21,449 nucleotides of DNA from NCBI GenBank assembly GCA_022570975.1, contig JACZYS010000001.1:14402-35850 (forward strand), written 5' to 3'. The notes under the pieces are model-generated. The model worked only from the letters and a program-made list of their open reading frames with translations, was not told where the DNA came from and did no database searches. This document shows, in pieces, positions 7,193 to 15,898 of this stretch (the first letter of the stretch is position 1; every line of letters starts with the position of its first letter). Source of the DNA: Candidatus Zixiibacteriota bacterium. Its GTDB lineage: Bacteria > Zixibacteria > MSB-5A5 > GN15 > FEB-12. The position numbers and the translations under genes are program-made.

Positions 7193-8590
7193 GTGGACTA
7201 TAAAAACAGAACAAGAATTGCGCGGATAATTTTAAGTGATGAAATAGCCCTTAATACCGATGTCATAATTCTGGGATTGGTCAGAACAGTCAGAGTCGGT
7301 AAAGAAGTGGCCTTCGTAGAAGTCAATGACGGTTCCTGTTTAAAGAATATTCAAGGGGTTGTGGGTGAACCGGACAAATTTCCGGTTCTCTCTGAGATTC
7401 TCACCGGAGCCTCGGTAAGAATCAAAGGGAAACTTATTGAATCTCAAGGGGGCGGGCAAAAATATGAAATTGCAGTCGAGGAACTTGATTTGATTGGCCC
7501 AGCAGATGCCACTTATCCCCTCCAGAAAAAGAGGCATTCATATGAATTCCTAAGAGAGATTGCCCACCTCAGGCCAAGGACCAACACCTTTGGTGCCTTA
7601 AACAGAATCCGCTCAAAACTGGCCTATGCCGTTCATCAATTTTATCAGGAGAAGGGTTTTTATTATATCCATACGCCGATTGTTACTACCTCAGACTGCG
7701 AAGGTGCCGGGGGGCTTTTCAGAGTTTCTACAATCGACCATGAAAACCCGCCGATTAGCGATGGGAAAATTGATTGGACAGAAGATTTTTTTGGAACCGA
7801 ATCTTTCTTAGCCGTATCCGGTCAGCTGGAGGGTGAACTCCTGGCAACTGCTCTGGGAGATATTTATACCTTTGGTCCAACTTTCCGTGCAGAAAACTCA
7901 AACACCAGCAGGCACGCATCTGAGTTCTGGATGATTGAACCGGAGATGGCATGGGCCGAGCTGGATGATAACATGGATCTGGCTGAAGAGTTTTTGAAAT
8001 ACCTATTCCGATATGCACTGGAGAAGTGCGAGGAAGAGATGAGTTTCTTTGGGCAGTGGATTGACAAAGAAGTCAGGCAGACGCTTGCGTCTGTGGCCGA
8101 TTCTCAGTTTGAAAGACTTACCTATACCGAAGCAATAAAAATTCTGGAAAGCTCAAGTGAAAAATTTGAATTTCCGGTTAGTTGGGGAGTTGATCTGCAG
8201 TCTGAACATGAAAGATATCTTACCGAAAAGAAATTCAAAAAACCGGTGATTGTATATGACTATCCGGAGGAGATAAAATCATTTTATATGAAATTAAATG
8301 ATGACGGCAAGACCGTTCGGGCAATGGATGTACTGGTGCCAAGGGTGGGTGAAATTATTGGCGGCTCACAGAGAGAGCACCGCCTGGATGTGCTTGAAAA
8401 CAGGATGAAAGAAAAAGGGATAACAAATATTGAAGAGTACCAATGGTATCTGGATATCAGAAAATATGGCACTGTTCCTCACAGTGGTTTTGGTCTGGGA
8501 TTTGAAAGAGCTATAATGTATATAACCGGGATGACAAACATCCGCGATGTCATACCCTTCCCCCGCGTCCCCAAATGGGCAAAGTTTTAG
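7193..8590 (+). CDS. asnS: Asparaginyl-tRNA synthetase
   Basis: AsnS charges tRNA-Asn with asparagine using ATP. It is a class IIb synthetase of 465 residues, the usual size. An N-terminal OB-fold anticodon-binding domain (about residues 20-105) precedes the catalytic core. Motif 2 begins at Phe231 (FRAENSNTSRHASEFW), and motif 3 GFGLGFERA starts near residue 432, ending in PRVPKWAKF. The NTSRHASEFW sequence and the C-terminal PFPR are typical of AsnRS rather than AspRS. The GTG start at 7193 is supported by GGAG at 7181-7184. It appears to be a single-gene unit, with long gaps on both sides. Confidence 0.96.
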   Translation: MDYKNRTRIARIILSDEIALNTDVIILGLVRTVRVGKEVAFVEVNDGSCLKNIQGVVGEPDKFPVLSEILTGASVRIKGKLIESQGGGQKYEIAVEELDLIGPADATYPLQKKRHSYEFLREIAHLRPRTNTFGALNRIRSKLAYAVHQFYQEKGFYYIHTPIVTTSDCEGAGGLFRVSTIDHENPPISDGKIDWTEDFFGTESFLAVSGQLEGELLATALGDIYTFGPTFRAENSNTSRHASEFWMIEPEMAWAELDDNMDLAEEFLKYLFRYALEKCEEEMSFFGQWIDKEVRQTLASVADSQFERLTYTEAIKILESSSEKFEFPVSWGVDLQSEHERYLTEKKFKKPVIVYDYPEEIKSFYMKLNDDGKTVRAMDVLVPRVGEIIGGSQREHRLDVLENRMKEKGITNIEEYQWYLDIRKYGTVPHSGFGLGFERAIMYITGMTNIRDVIPFPRVPKWAKF

Positions 8591-8997
8591 GGTAGCAGCG
8601 GCATAACCACTCTTTAGGTAAAATACCTAACGTTCCCCCTTAGGCGAATAGCGGTCTGATAAAGTAACAGTTTCGTTTTTCATTACATATTTGTTAGATA
8701 TTAGGGTCAAAGACCTCTGGAACCTAGCTTTCGCTGGGATAACATTGAGTGTGCTGCACTCCTAAGCTATTGCTATCTATTCAACTAAATCTATGATTGT
8801 AATTTTAAGCTCTCAGCGCTCGACAATATATAGATCCAGTTCAATTTATGTTCAATCTTGTGGAAATTTATTAATCCTCATCTGGTTTTAATCCTTAAAT
8901 TTTTTATATTCGTATTGTGAGTTTTGGATATGGAAAGGTGATGTAAACTAAAATACGGGGCAGGTGAGGACACCTGCCGCCCACAATTGGAAAGATT
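8591..8997. other. 407-base intergenic region with several small hairpins
   Basis: No gene is recognisable in any frame. Small inverted repeats occur at 8614-8630 (TTAGGTA/TACCTAA, loop AAA), 8704-8716 (GGGTC/GACCT), 8723-8738 (CCTAGC/GCTGGG, loop TTTC) and 8747-8761 (GAGTG/CACTC), and a stronger one at 8959-8978 is listed separately. Several five-base hairpins are expected by chance in 400 bases, so a structured RNA is only a possibility. The promoter for the downstream operon should also lie here; TAAAAT at 8949-8954 is a weak -10 candidate. Confidence 0.5.
8959..8978. repeat. Perfect GC-rich hairpin just upstream of the RND transporter start
   Basis: GGCAGGTG (8959-8966) and CACCTGCC (8971-8978) form a perfect eight-base-pair stem with loop AGGA. 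It ends 19 bases before the ATG at 8998, inside the probable leader. No T-run follows, so it is not an ordinary terminator. A dispersed palindromic repeat or a translation-affecting leader structure are both possible. Confidence 0.65.
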
Positions 8998-11301
8998 ATG
9001 AAAACCAAATTGACAGAAATATCTTTAAACCATCCGGGAAAAGTAATCACGCTTGCATTATTGATTACAGCTTTCTTTCTCTTTCAGTTTCCTTCGGTTG
9101 TAATTGACACCGACCCGGAGAACATGCTCCCAGCCGATGAGCAAGTTAGAGTGGATGACAGAAAGGCTAAAGAAGATTTTGACCTTTATGATTTTATTGT
9201 GCTGGGCATTAATAGCCAAGAGAGCGGGTTCACTCCTGAGTTATTGAACAAACTAACAGAAATAACGGCTGAGATTGAAGATATTGAAGGAGTTATTTCT
9301 GATGATATTATTGCGCCTTCAGTTGTTGACGATATCAGCCAGGGGGCAAACGGCTCTATAATAATCAAGCCATTGGTTGGTGACTCGGTTAGGAGTCAAA
9401 AAGAGGCCGATGAAATTTTATTTAGAATAAGCCAGAACAAGCTTCTCAGGGGGAAACTTGCTTCGCCCAATGGTGACCTAATTTCTATATTCATTCCCAT
9501 AGAGTCAAAAGATTTATCTCACCGGATTTCAGAACAATTAAAACTAATAGCAGAGAATTATGGAATTGGCGAAGATGTTTTCATCGCCGGTCTTCCGGTG
9601 GCCGAAGATTCATTTGGTAAAGAGATGTTTATCCAGATGGGTTTGTCGGCTCCGGTGGCCATGCTTTTTATTTTCGTCTTAATGCTTATCTTTTTCAAAA
9701 AAGCAAAACTGGTTGTGGCACCATTGATAATCTCGATGATGACAGTCATCTGGACTATGGGGCTCTTAATTGTCACCGGCAACACCGTTCATATAATGTC
9801 ATCTATGATACCAATATTCTTGATACCGATTTCTGTTCTGGATTCAATTCATATTCTTTCAGAATTTCATGATAACCTGAAAAAACAATCTTCAAAAGAT
9901 CTGATTATTACTGAAACTATATCAGAATTATTTGTTCCCATGTTATATACCTCGCTGACAACTGCCGTTGGTTTTTTGTCATTGTCCCTGACTCCCATAC
10001 CTCCGGTGCAGGTGTTTGGTATGTTCGTGGCCGTGGGTGTATTGTTCGCCTGGGCCTTATCAATAACTGTAATTCCGGCACTCTTGAAACTTATTTCAAC
10101 AGATTCGCTAAAGAAGTTCTCCGAGTTAGATGAAGATAAATATCTTCTCAACCGAGTAATGAAAAAACTCAAGCAGGTATCTGTATCCTATGGAAAAGTT
10201 GTCATTGTATTGGCCTTGTTTGTTATAGCCGTTTCTGCATACGGGCTAAATTTAATAATAGTAAATGATAACCCGGTGAAGTGGTTCAAGGAGTCACATC
10301 CGATCAGAATAGCGGACAAAATAATGAACCAACGGCTGGCCGGCACTTATATTAATTTCCTGACTCTGGACGGCATGAAAGACGATATATTCAAATCTCC
10401 GGAAGCAGCTAAATATGTGGAAAAACTACAAGAGATGATAGAGCAGGATGATTATGTGGGAGCAACTACATCCTATGCTGACATTGTTAAAAAAGTTCGG
10501 TTTGAGCTTTTTGAAGCAGATTCTGCCAAGGCCAGTTTGCCGGATAGCCGGGATGAGATTGCCCAGCTTCTTTTTCTCTTTGAAATGTCCGGTGGAGATG
10601 CAGATGACTTGTATAAACTTGTGACTCAAGAATTTGACAAGGCAAACATCTGGATTCAATTGAAAAAAGGTGATAATCAGATTGTTTCAGCCTCGGTTGA
10701 CAGAATAAATAAATTTATTGAGGATAATCCGCCTCCGGTTCCGATGGAGATAAGATGGGCAGGTCTGCCGTATATAAATGTTGTCTGGCAGGATAAAATG
10801 GTTTCCGGAATGAAAGATGCCTTAAGCGGTTCTTTTTTGGTTGTATTTATTATGATGGTAATTCTGTTCAGGTCGTTTAAGTGGGGGGTGGTTTCACTTC
10901 TCCCTCTTTCTTTAACCATCCTTTCAATTTATGCATTTATCGGGTTTATAGGTAAACCTTATGATATGCCGGTGGCCATATTGTCATCGCTCACCTTAGG
11001 ATTATCTGTTGATTTTGCCATTCACTTTATTCAGCGACTGAGAAAATTATTTAAGGAGAAAGAAAGTTTTAATGAAGCCTTCGACGAGGTGTTCAAAAAT
11101 ACCGGAAAAGCAATTGGAAGAAATGTAGTTGTAATAGCCATAGGATTTATTCCAATGCTGTTTTCATCACTCTCTCCTTATGTTACCGTGGGTACTTTCT
11201 TTCTGGCAATAATGCTTGTATCCGGATTGACCACTATGGTCTTGTTACCTTCAATAGTTTATACTTTTCAAAATCTGTTCTATGAAAAAAAGAATGCTTG
11301 A
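8998..11301 (+). CDS. MMPL/RND-superfamily transporter
   Basis: This is a 767-residue inner-membrane transporter of the RND superfamily (MMPL type), which exports lipids or hydrophobic compounds using the proton gradient. It has the two-fold RND layout: helix 1 (15-34), a large periplasmic domain (about 35-215), helices 2-6 (218-362), helix 7 (400-421), a second periplasmic domain (422-608) and helices 8-12 (610-756). Both halves carry an intramembrane Asp in equivalent D-x-x-I-H contexts, Asp282 in LDSIH and Asp672 in VDFAIH, which are candidate proton-relay residues. The ATG at 8998 has a weak, close GGAAAG. The stop overlaps the next gene's ATG by one base (TGATG), so the two are translationally coupled. 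The neighbours, a LolA-like protein and a beta-barrel, suggest a trans-envelope transport system; the substrate is unknown. Confidence 0.92.
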   Translation: MKTKLTEISLNHPGKVITLALLITAFFLFQFPSVVIDTDPENMLPADEQVRVDDRKAKEDFDLYDFIVLGINSQESGFTPELLNKLTEITAEIEDIEGVISDDIIAPSVVDDISQGANGSIIIKPLVGDSVRSQKEADEILFRISQNKLLRGKLASPNGDLISIFIPIESKDLSHRISEQLKLIAENYGIGEDVFIAGLPVAEDSFGKEMFIQMGLSAPVAMLFIFVLMLIFFKKAKLVVAPLIISMMTVIWTMGLLIVTGNTVHIMSSMIPIFLIPISVLDSIHILSEFHDNLKKQSSKDLIITETISELFVPMLYTSLTTAVGFLSLSLTPIPPVQVFGMFVAVGVLFAWALSITVIPALLKLISTDSLKKFSELDEDKYLLNRVMKKLKQVSVSYGKVVIVLALFVIAVSAYGLNLIIVNDNPVKWFKESHPIRIADKIMNQRLAGTYINFLTLDGMKDDIFKSPEAAKYVEKLQEMIEQDDYVGATTSYADIVKKVRFELFEADSAKASLPDSRDEIAQLLFLFEMSGGDADDLYKLVTQEFDKANIWIQLKKGDNQIVSASVDRINKFIEDNPPPVPMEIRWAGLPYINVVWQDKMVSGMKDALSGSFLVVFIMMVILFRSFKWGVVSLLPLSLTILSIYAFIGFIGKPYDMPVAILSSLTLGLSVDFAIHFIQRLRKLFKEKESFNEAFDEVFKNTGKAIGRNVVVIAIGFIPMLFSSLSPYVTVGTFFLAIMLVSGLTTMVLLPSIVYTFQNLFYEKKNA

Positions 11302-12116
11302 TGCCAAATTATATTAAAGTAATGCAATTGCCGATTCTATTGCTGACTCTCCTGTCAATGCTGTCAGTCAAATCATCTGCACAAGATGCTTTGACGGCTC
11401 AGGAAGTGATGATGAAATCTCATCTGGCCTATTATTATTCAGGGAACGACGGTGTCTCAAATGTTAAGATGTCTATTATCAATAAGAGGGGAAAGGAAAG
11501 AGTCAGAGAATTTGTCATGCTCCGCCTTGATAAAGAAGAAGCGGGGAAGCAATTTTATTATATCTATTTCAAGACACCCTCGGATGTATCCAGAATGACA
11601 TTTATGGTACACAAGGACCCTTCCGAAAATGACGCCCGGTGGATTTATATTCCCTCTATTGATTTAATAAAACCGATATCCGCCGATGACAAAAATTCAA
11701 GTTTTGTTAACTCGGATTTTTCTTACGAAGATATTTCGGGCCGACACCCGGACGAAGACAATCATAGTTTTGCAGAGTCAAACGAGACAGACAGCATGAG
11801 CTTTGTCATTGAGTCCAGCTCCAAAGAGAAGTATAAAGGCTTTGCCAGGAAAGTCAGTTACATTGACAGGAATAGTTTCTTGCCACTTAGAGAATTATAT
11901 TATAATCGTAAGGGAGTTCTTATCAAGGAATTTACGGCTGAGGAGATTGAAGAAATTGACGGGATTAAAACTATCACAGTCAGGAAAATGACTAACCATA
12001 AAAAATCCAGCCACACTTTAGTAACAATGTCTTCGATAAAATATAATATAGGTTTAACCGAAGAAATCTTTACAGAAAGATATTTGAAGAATCCTCCAAG
12101 GAAGTTCATGAAGTAG
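11301..12116 (+). CDS. Outer membrane lipoprotein-sorting (LolA-like) periplasmic protein
   Basis: This 271-residue protein has a signal peptide (residues 1-27, hydrophobic PILLLTLLSML, cleavage after SSA). Mature residues about 112-148 contain RWIYIPSIDLIKPISADDK and then SSFVNSDFSYEDISGR. This is the hallmark block of the LolA-like family usually annotated as outer membrane lipoprotein-sorting protein (PF17131 type). These proteins have a LolA-like half-barrel that can carry lipids or acyl chains across the periplasm. The ATG at 11301 overlaps the transporter stop by one base; a TTG three bases earlier is possible but less likely. Members of this family often sit beside MMPL/RND transporters, as here. 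It is not the canonical LolA chaperone, and whether it carries lipoproteins or another hydrophobic cargo is unknown. Confidence 0.88.
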   Translation: MPNYIKVMQLPILLLTLLSMLSVKSSAQDALTAQEVMMKSHLAYYYSGNDGVSNVKMSIINKRGKERVREFVMLRLDKEEAGKQFYYIYFKTPSDVSRMTFMVHKDPSENDARWIYIPSIDLIKPISADDKNSSFVNSDFSYEDISGRHPDEDNHSFAESNETDSMSFVIESSSKEKYKGFARKVSYIDRNSFLPLRELYYNRKGVLIKEFTAEEIEEIDGIKTITVRKMTNHKKSSHTLVTMSSIKYNIGLTEEIFTERYLKNPPRKFMK

Positions 12117-12125
12117 AGTTATAAT

Positions 12126-13379
12126 ATGTTAACAAAACATCTTCTTTTTATTCTTCTTATTCTTTTGAGTTTTTCTACTCTGTCTGCGGAAATGATGCCG
12201 AGTGGATTTTTTCAGACTCTCTGGGGTGCGTCGCTTGAATCTTTAAACCCGGCCGCAAGTGAATACACGGCTTTGGAGACAAGACTCCAGTTACGACTTG
12301 AACATCTGGGGGAAATCGGAGAGTTTTTTGGACGGATAGATTTTTTGCATGACTCTTATCTCAATTCAAGCGGTAGGGTTGACTTAAGAGAAGGTTATGC
12401 AAAATTTCCAATAGGTGACAAACTTGATTTCAAAATTGGAAGGCAGATTATTACCTGGGGAACCGGGGACTTGTTGTTTATCAATGATGTTTTTGCAAAA
12501 GATTACCTTTCGTTTTTTATAGGACGGGATGACCAATATTTAAAAGCTCCGCAAAATTCTTTGAAAGCCGATTTCTATAACTCAAAGTTCAATTTGACTT
12601 TTGTCTGGACACCAAAATTTACGCCCAATGACTTTCCGATTGGCCAGAGACTTAGTTTTTATTCCTCACAGGACAATGCTATTGTTGGTAACCTTGGGGA
12701 ATTAAATTTCTTAAGACCGGAACCAACTCTGAAAAACTCAGAGATTGCTTTTCGCCTGTCGAAACAAATCGGCAATTTTAGCAACTGCTTTTATTTCTAT
12801 GAGGGATTTTATAAAAACCCGGTTGGGGCAGTGATTATAGATAGTGCTTTGGTGCCAACTTTTCCGAAGTTGAGAGTAATGGGCGGATCAATTAGGGGAA
12901 TGATTTCTGGCGGTATTTTCTGGTTTGAGGGCGGGTATTATGATACCAGAGATGAAAATAGGGGACAGAATCCCTTGCTCATAAATTCTTCGACAAGGTT
13001 TATGACCGGATATGAAAAGCAGATTTTATCCGGATTGACTATGAATCTCCAATATTTCGCAAACATAATGTCTGATTATGATAGCTACCGGCAACAGGCA
13101 GAGGCCCGGGGTGGATATGTCCGAGAAAAGAGAAGGGATTTGATAACTTCCAGAATCAGCCGACTGTTTTATTCTGATCTGGTTGAATTTTTATCGGTAA
13201 TATTTTATTCTCCTTCGGAAAAAGACTATTACTTGCGGTTTTACCTCTCTTATAGCTATTCTGATGAGCTAAATTTATCATCGGGAGGGAATATTTTTGG
13301 AGGTGATAAAATTGGCTCTGAATTTGGGCAGTTTGGCTTAAATGATAATCTATATGTTAAGCTGACTTATGGGTTTTAG
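12126..13379 (+). CDS. Outer-membrane beta-barrel protein (DUF1302/alginate-export-like)
   Basis: The 417 residues begin with a signal peptide (hydrophobic LLFILLILLSFSTLS, cleavage near residue 21). They continue as alternating amphipathic strands rich in aromatic residues and end in KLTYGF, whose terminal Phe is the signal for barrel insertion by BamA. The stretch GRQIITWG (residues 105-112), followed by D and NDVF, resembles the conserved GRQ...WG segment of DUF1302 and alginate-export-like barrels. Family assignment is by resemblance only. It starts nine bases after the LolA-like gene, so it is in the same operon as the transporter. In Proteobacteria, DUF1302 barrels co-occur with a LolA-like DUF1329 protein and an RND transporter. 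By analogy this would be the outer-membrane part of the system. Confidence 0.8.
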   Translation: MLTKHLLFILLILLSFSTLSAEMMPSGFFQTLWGASLESLNPAASEYTALETRLQLRLEHLGEIGEFFGRIDFLHDSYLNSSGRVDLREGYAKFPIGDKLDFKIGRQIITWGTGDLLFINDVFAKDYLSFFIGRDDQYLKAPQNSLKADFYNSKFNLTFVWTPKFTPNDFPIGQRLSFYSSQDNAIVGNLGELNFLRPEPTLKNSEIAFRLSKQIGNFSNCFYFYEGFYKNPVGAVIIDSALVPTFPKLRVMGGSIRGMISGGIFWFEGGYYDTRDENRGQNPLLINSSTRFMTGYEKQILSGLTMNLQYFANIMSDYDSYRQQAEARGGYVREKRRDLITSRISRLFYSDLVEFLSVIFYSPSEKDYYLRFYLSYSYSDELNLSSGGNIFGGDKIGSEFGQFGLNDNLYVKLTYGF

Positions 13380-13433
13380 CTATTGTTGAGCAGGAAAAAT
13401 TGTTTAAGAATGATAAAATAATTGCCGATATTG

Positions 13434-13439
13434 TATAAT
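13434..13439 (+). promoter_or_regulatory. Possible internal -10 box before the lipoprotein gene
   Basis: A perfect TATAAT lies just before the lipoprotein start region, with only a weak -35 candidate (TGATAA, 13411-13416, 17 bases upstream). If used, transcription would begin near 13446, only a few bases before the ATG at 13452. In AT-rich DNA this may be coincidence. Confidence 0.3.
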
Positions 13440-13451
13440 ATGAGAAACATT

Positions 13452-14237
13452 ATGAATAGAATTAATATCTCAGGCTTACTTATCATTATTTTAGCAGTTG
13501 TTGGTTGTAATTCTTTCCCCAGTAAAGACGGAGACCCGACACCGGTCAACAATTATCAGGTACAGGGAACTCTGGTAAGAGATTTGAGCAACAATACATT
13601 GAGCTCGGTTGTTAAATTCAAGAAGAACAATGTTGCTGACTCTTTATCAACTATCAAACTAAACAACGATACTCTTTTTTATTCGGCAACCTCCGGATTA
13701 GTTGATTCTTCATATTCTTTTTCAGCCTCGGCGTCATCATTTTTGACCGGAGCCTATTCGCTAAATTTTTCCGGAGCAGAACAGTTAAACCAAAGTATAT
13801 CGGTAACTCTTTTAGATACTTTTTCAATCAGTAGTATAATTCCACCCATAGGTATTTGGATACCGGGAGATGGAAACATGCAGCTTGTGTGGACGGCTGT
13901 TGCCAATGCCGAAGGTTACGTGATGGCTGTTGTAAAACGGACAGATATTTATTCCGGCAGTGGATATAACGCCTATATCTCTGTTGAATCAGGACCGAGC
14001 GGCTCGGTTCCACCCGATGCATTTTATGATAACGGTGTAAATAATTTAATTCCCGGAATGTATAATATTTACATCTATGCCTATACCGGTTCACCGGAGA
14101 AAACAATGGCCGATATGTTGCTGCCCACACCTTTCCCCACCCAGCTTTCAAGCAATATTTCATTGCTTGGGTTTTCCGGAAATTTTGGAACAGTTACCGT
14201 TTCATATATGGATTCAATTGAAGTTATAGCCAACTAA
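13452..14237 (+). CDS. Predicted outer-membrane/periplasmic lipoprotein, beta-rich, unknown function
   Basis: From the ATG at 13452 the protein has a classic lipoprotein signal: MNR, a hydrophobic core GLLIIILAV, then lipobox VVGC with the lipidated Cys at residue 19. A weak GAGA lies six bases upstream. ATG 13440 and TTG 13422 are in-frame alternatives but lengthen the n-region. The remaining roughly 240 residues are rich in Ser, Thr, Asn, Gly and short beta strands. A segment around QLVWTAVANAEGYVMAV looks like a fibronectin-type III or Ig-like strand pattern. I recognise no family. It follows the beta-barrel by about 70 bases without a clear terminator, so it may be the fourth member of the envelope operon and partner the barrel. 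Confidence 0.8.
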   Translation: MNRINISGLLIIILAVVGCNSFPSKDGDPTPVNNYQVQGTLVRDLSNNTLSSVVKFKKNNVADSLSTIKLNNDTLFYSATSGLVDSSYSFSASASSFLTGAYSLNFSGAEQLNQSISVTLLDTFSISSIIPPIGIWIPGDGNMQLVWTAVANAEGYVMAVVKRTDIYSGSGYNAYISVESGPSGSVPPDAFYDNGVNNLIPGMYNIYIYAYTGSPEKTMADMLLPTPFPTQLSSNISLLGFSGNFGTVTVSYMDSIEVIAN

Positions 14238-14306
14238 TTCATTTCAGTCTTAACTCCAAAAGATTTTTTTATTGCCAGCAAGGCATTATTCTGCATAGTA
14301 TTATTT

Positions 14307-15236
14307 ATGACAGAATATGATAAAATTATTGACCAGCTTAAACACTTAGAAACAGAAACTGCCAACCCCAACAGCACCAATATTGACTCTCTCAAGGCAA
14401 AAGAAATTGCCGAGAAGATAAACGACGAGGATGCCAAAGTTGCCGGAGTCGTTAGAAATGCACTTGCGGAGCTGTCTCAAACGGCGGAGATTTTTGCAGA
14501 AACTCTCAAGAGCGGAGGGAGAGTAATTTATATTGGTGCCGGAACATCGGGAAGACTTGGTGTTTTGGATGCGGCTGAATGCCCGCCAACTTTTGGTACA
14601 AACCCTAAGCAGATTATTGGACTTATCTCAGGCGGTTATGAAACTTTGATTCAGTCAAAAGAAGGGGTAGAAGATGACTGCCAGGCAGCGGAAACAGATT
14701 TGAAAAACATAAATCTCTCAGACAAAGATTTAGTTATAGCTGTAGCCGCCTCTACAAGGACACCTTATACTTTATCTGCCTTAGAATTTGCTCAGAGAAC
14801 TAAAGCAAAAACTGTGTTTATTGTTTGCAATAATATTTCGAAAGACCTTTCTGACGAAAATGTCATAAAAAATTTGAACGAACTTATTACTCTTCCCGTG
14901 GGTGCGGAAGTTATTACCGGTTCTACCAGAATGAAATCCGGCACGGCTCAGAAAATGGCTCTCAATATAATTTCAACAACAGCTATGGTCCTGCTGGGGA
15001 AAACATATGGTAATTTGATGGTCGATCTTCAGGCAAAGTCAGATAAACTAAAAGCTCGCTCTTTAAAAATTCTCACAGAACTTTTATCAATAAAATCAGA
15101 TTCGGCGGCATCTTTGCTGGTTGATGCAAAAGGGTCGGTGAAAACTGCACTGGTGATGAAAATGCAGAGCTGCACTTTTGAGGAGGCAGAAAATAAAATT
15201 GAGACCGCGGGCGGGTTTATTCGTAACATAAAATAA
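14307..15236 (+). CDS. murQ: N-acetylmuramic acid 6-phosphate etherase
   Basis: MurQ cleaves the lactyl ether of MurNAc-6-phosphate to GlcNAc-6-phosphate and D-lactate, recycling peptidoglycan sugars in the cytoplasm. The 309 residues are typical and carry a SIS sugar-phosphate-binding domain with GAGTSGRLGVLDAAECPP. Glu91 in AAECPP and Glu122 in GVEDD match the catalytic Glu83 and Glu114 of E. coli MurQ with the same 31-residue spacing. The conserved ITGSTRMKSGTAQKM motif is also present. The ATG at 14307 has no clear Shine-Dalgarno. MurNAc kinase (murK/amgK), anhMurNAc kinase (anmK) and a PTS transporter are not in this window, so the source of MurNAc-6-phosphate is not visible. A GNAT gene follows after 19 bases. 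Confidence 0.96.
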   Translation: MTEYDKIIDQLKHLETETANPNSTNIDSLKAKEIAEKINDEDAKVAGVVRNALAELSQTAEIFAETLKSGGRVIYIGAGTSGRLGVLDAAECPPTFGTNPKQIIGLISGGYETLIQSKEGVEDDCQAAETDLKNINLSDKDLVIAVAASTRTPYTLSALEFAQRTKAKTVFIVCNNISKDLSDENVIKNLNELITLPVGAEVITGSTRMKSGTAQKMALNIISTTAMVLLGKTYGNLMVDLQAKSDKLKARSLKILTELLSIKSDSAASLLVDAKGSVKTALVMKMQSCTFEEAENKIETAGGFIRNIK

Positions 15237-15255
15237 AGATTGGGATACGATTTAA

Positions 15256-15810
15256 GTGAAGAAAATAATCGAAGGAAATAAGATAAATCTCCGGTTTCTC
15301 AAACTCTCTGATGCAAAATCAATTCATAAATATGCCAAAGACCCTCTCATAAGCAGAACAACTTTTGTACCCTATCCCTATACTCTCAAACACGCCCGCT
15401 CTTTTATCAGGAAGAGTCAGATAGCGGCCAGAAAAGGTAAATGGTATGCTTACGGAATTGAGAAAAAATCATCTCCTGAAATAATTGGAATTATTGGGAT
15501 TCATGGTGTAAATAAGAAGAATAAACGAGCCGATTTAGGCTACTGGCTGGGGAAAAAATTCTGGGGAGGGGGTATGGTTTCTGAAGCTGTTGAGCTGGTT
15601 GTTAAGGCCTGCTTTTTAAATCTTAAACTCAACAGAATAACCTCATGTGTTCTTCCGGGGAATCCGGCCTCTACAAAAATCCTAAAAAAGAATGGATTTA
15701 TTGAAGAGGGAATTCTGAGAAAACAGATATTCAAAGGAAACAGATGGCAGGATATTTATCTTTATGGGCTTTTGAGAGAGGATTTCAAAAAGAAAAAGTT
15801 CAGAAAATGA
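15256..15810 (+). CDS. GNAT-family N-acetyltransferase (RimJ/RimL-like)
   Basis: This 184-residue protein resembles the RimJ/RimL and spermidine-type GNAT enzymes, which transfer acetyl from acetyl-CoA to an amino group. The opening NLRFLKLSDA, the acetyl-CoA pyrophosphate loop around residues 98-108 (LGKKFWGGGMV) and the NPAS motif (136-139) before KILKKNGF are all typical. The ending, IYLYGLLREDF, also follows the family. It has a GTG start and a very lysine-rich C-terminus. The substrate cannot be deduced; ribosomal protein N-termini, small-molecule amines or antibiotics are all possible in this family. Closeness to murQ suggests co-transcription but not necessarily a shared pathway. Confidence 0.9.
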   Translation: MKKIIEGNKINLRFLKLSDAKSIHKYAKDPLISRTTFVPYPYTLKHARSFIRKSQIAARKGKWYAYGIEKKSSPEIIGIIGIHGVNKKNKRADLGYWLGKKFWGGGMVSEAVELVVKACFLNLKLNRITSCVLPGNPASTKILKKNGFIEEGILRKQIFKGNRWQDIYLYGLLREDFKKKKFRK

Positions 15811-15898
15811 GCTTTGAGAATTCAGATTTTATATTATCTTAATTTTACTCAAGTAGTCTTGTGCTGCCTGAGAAAAAAGTTTACGAAGTACCTTGTTT

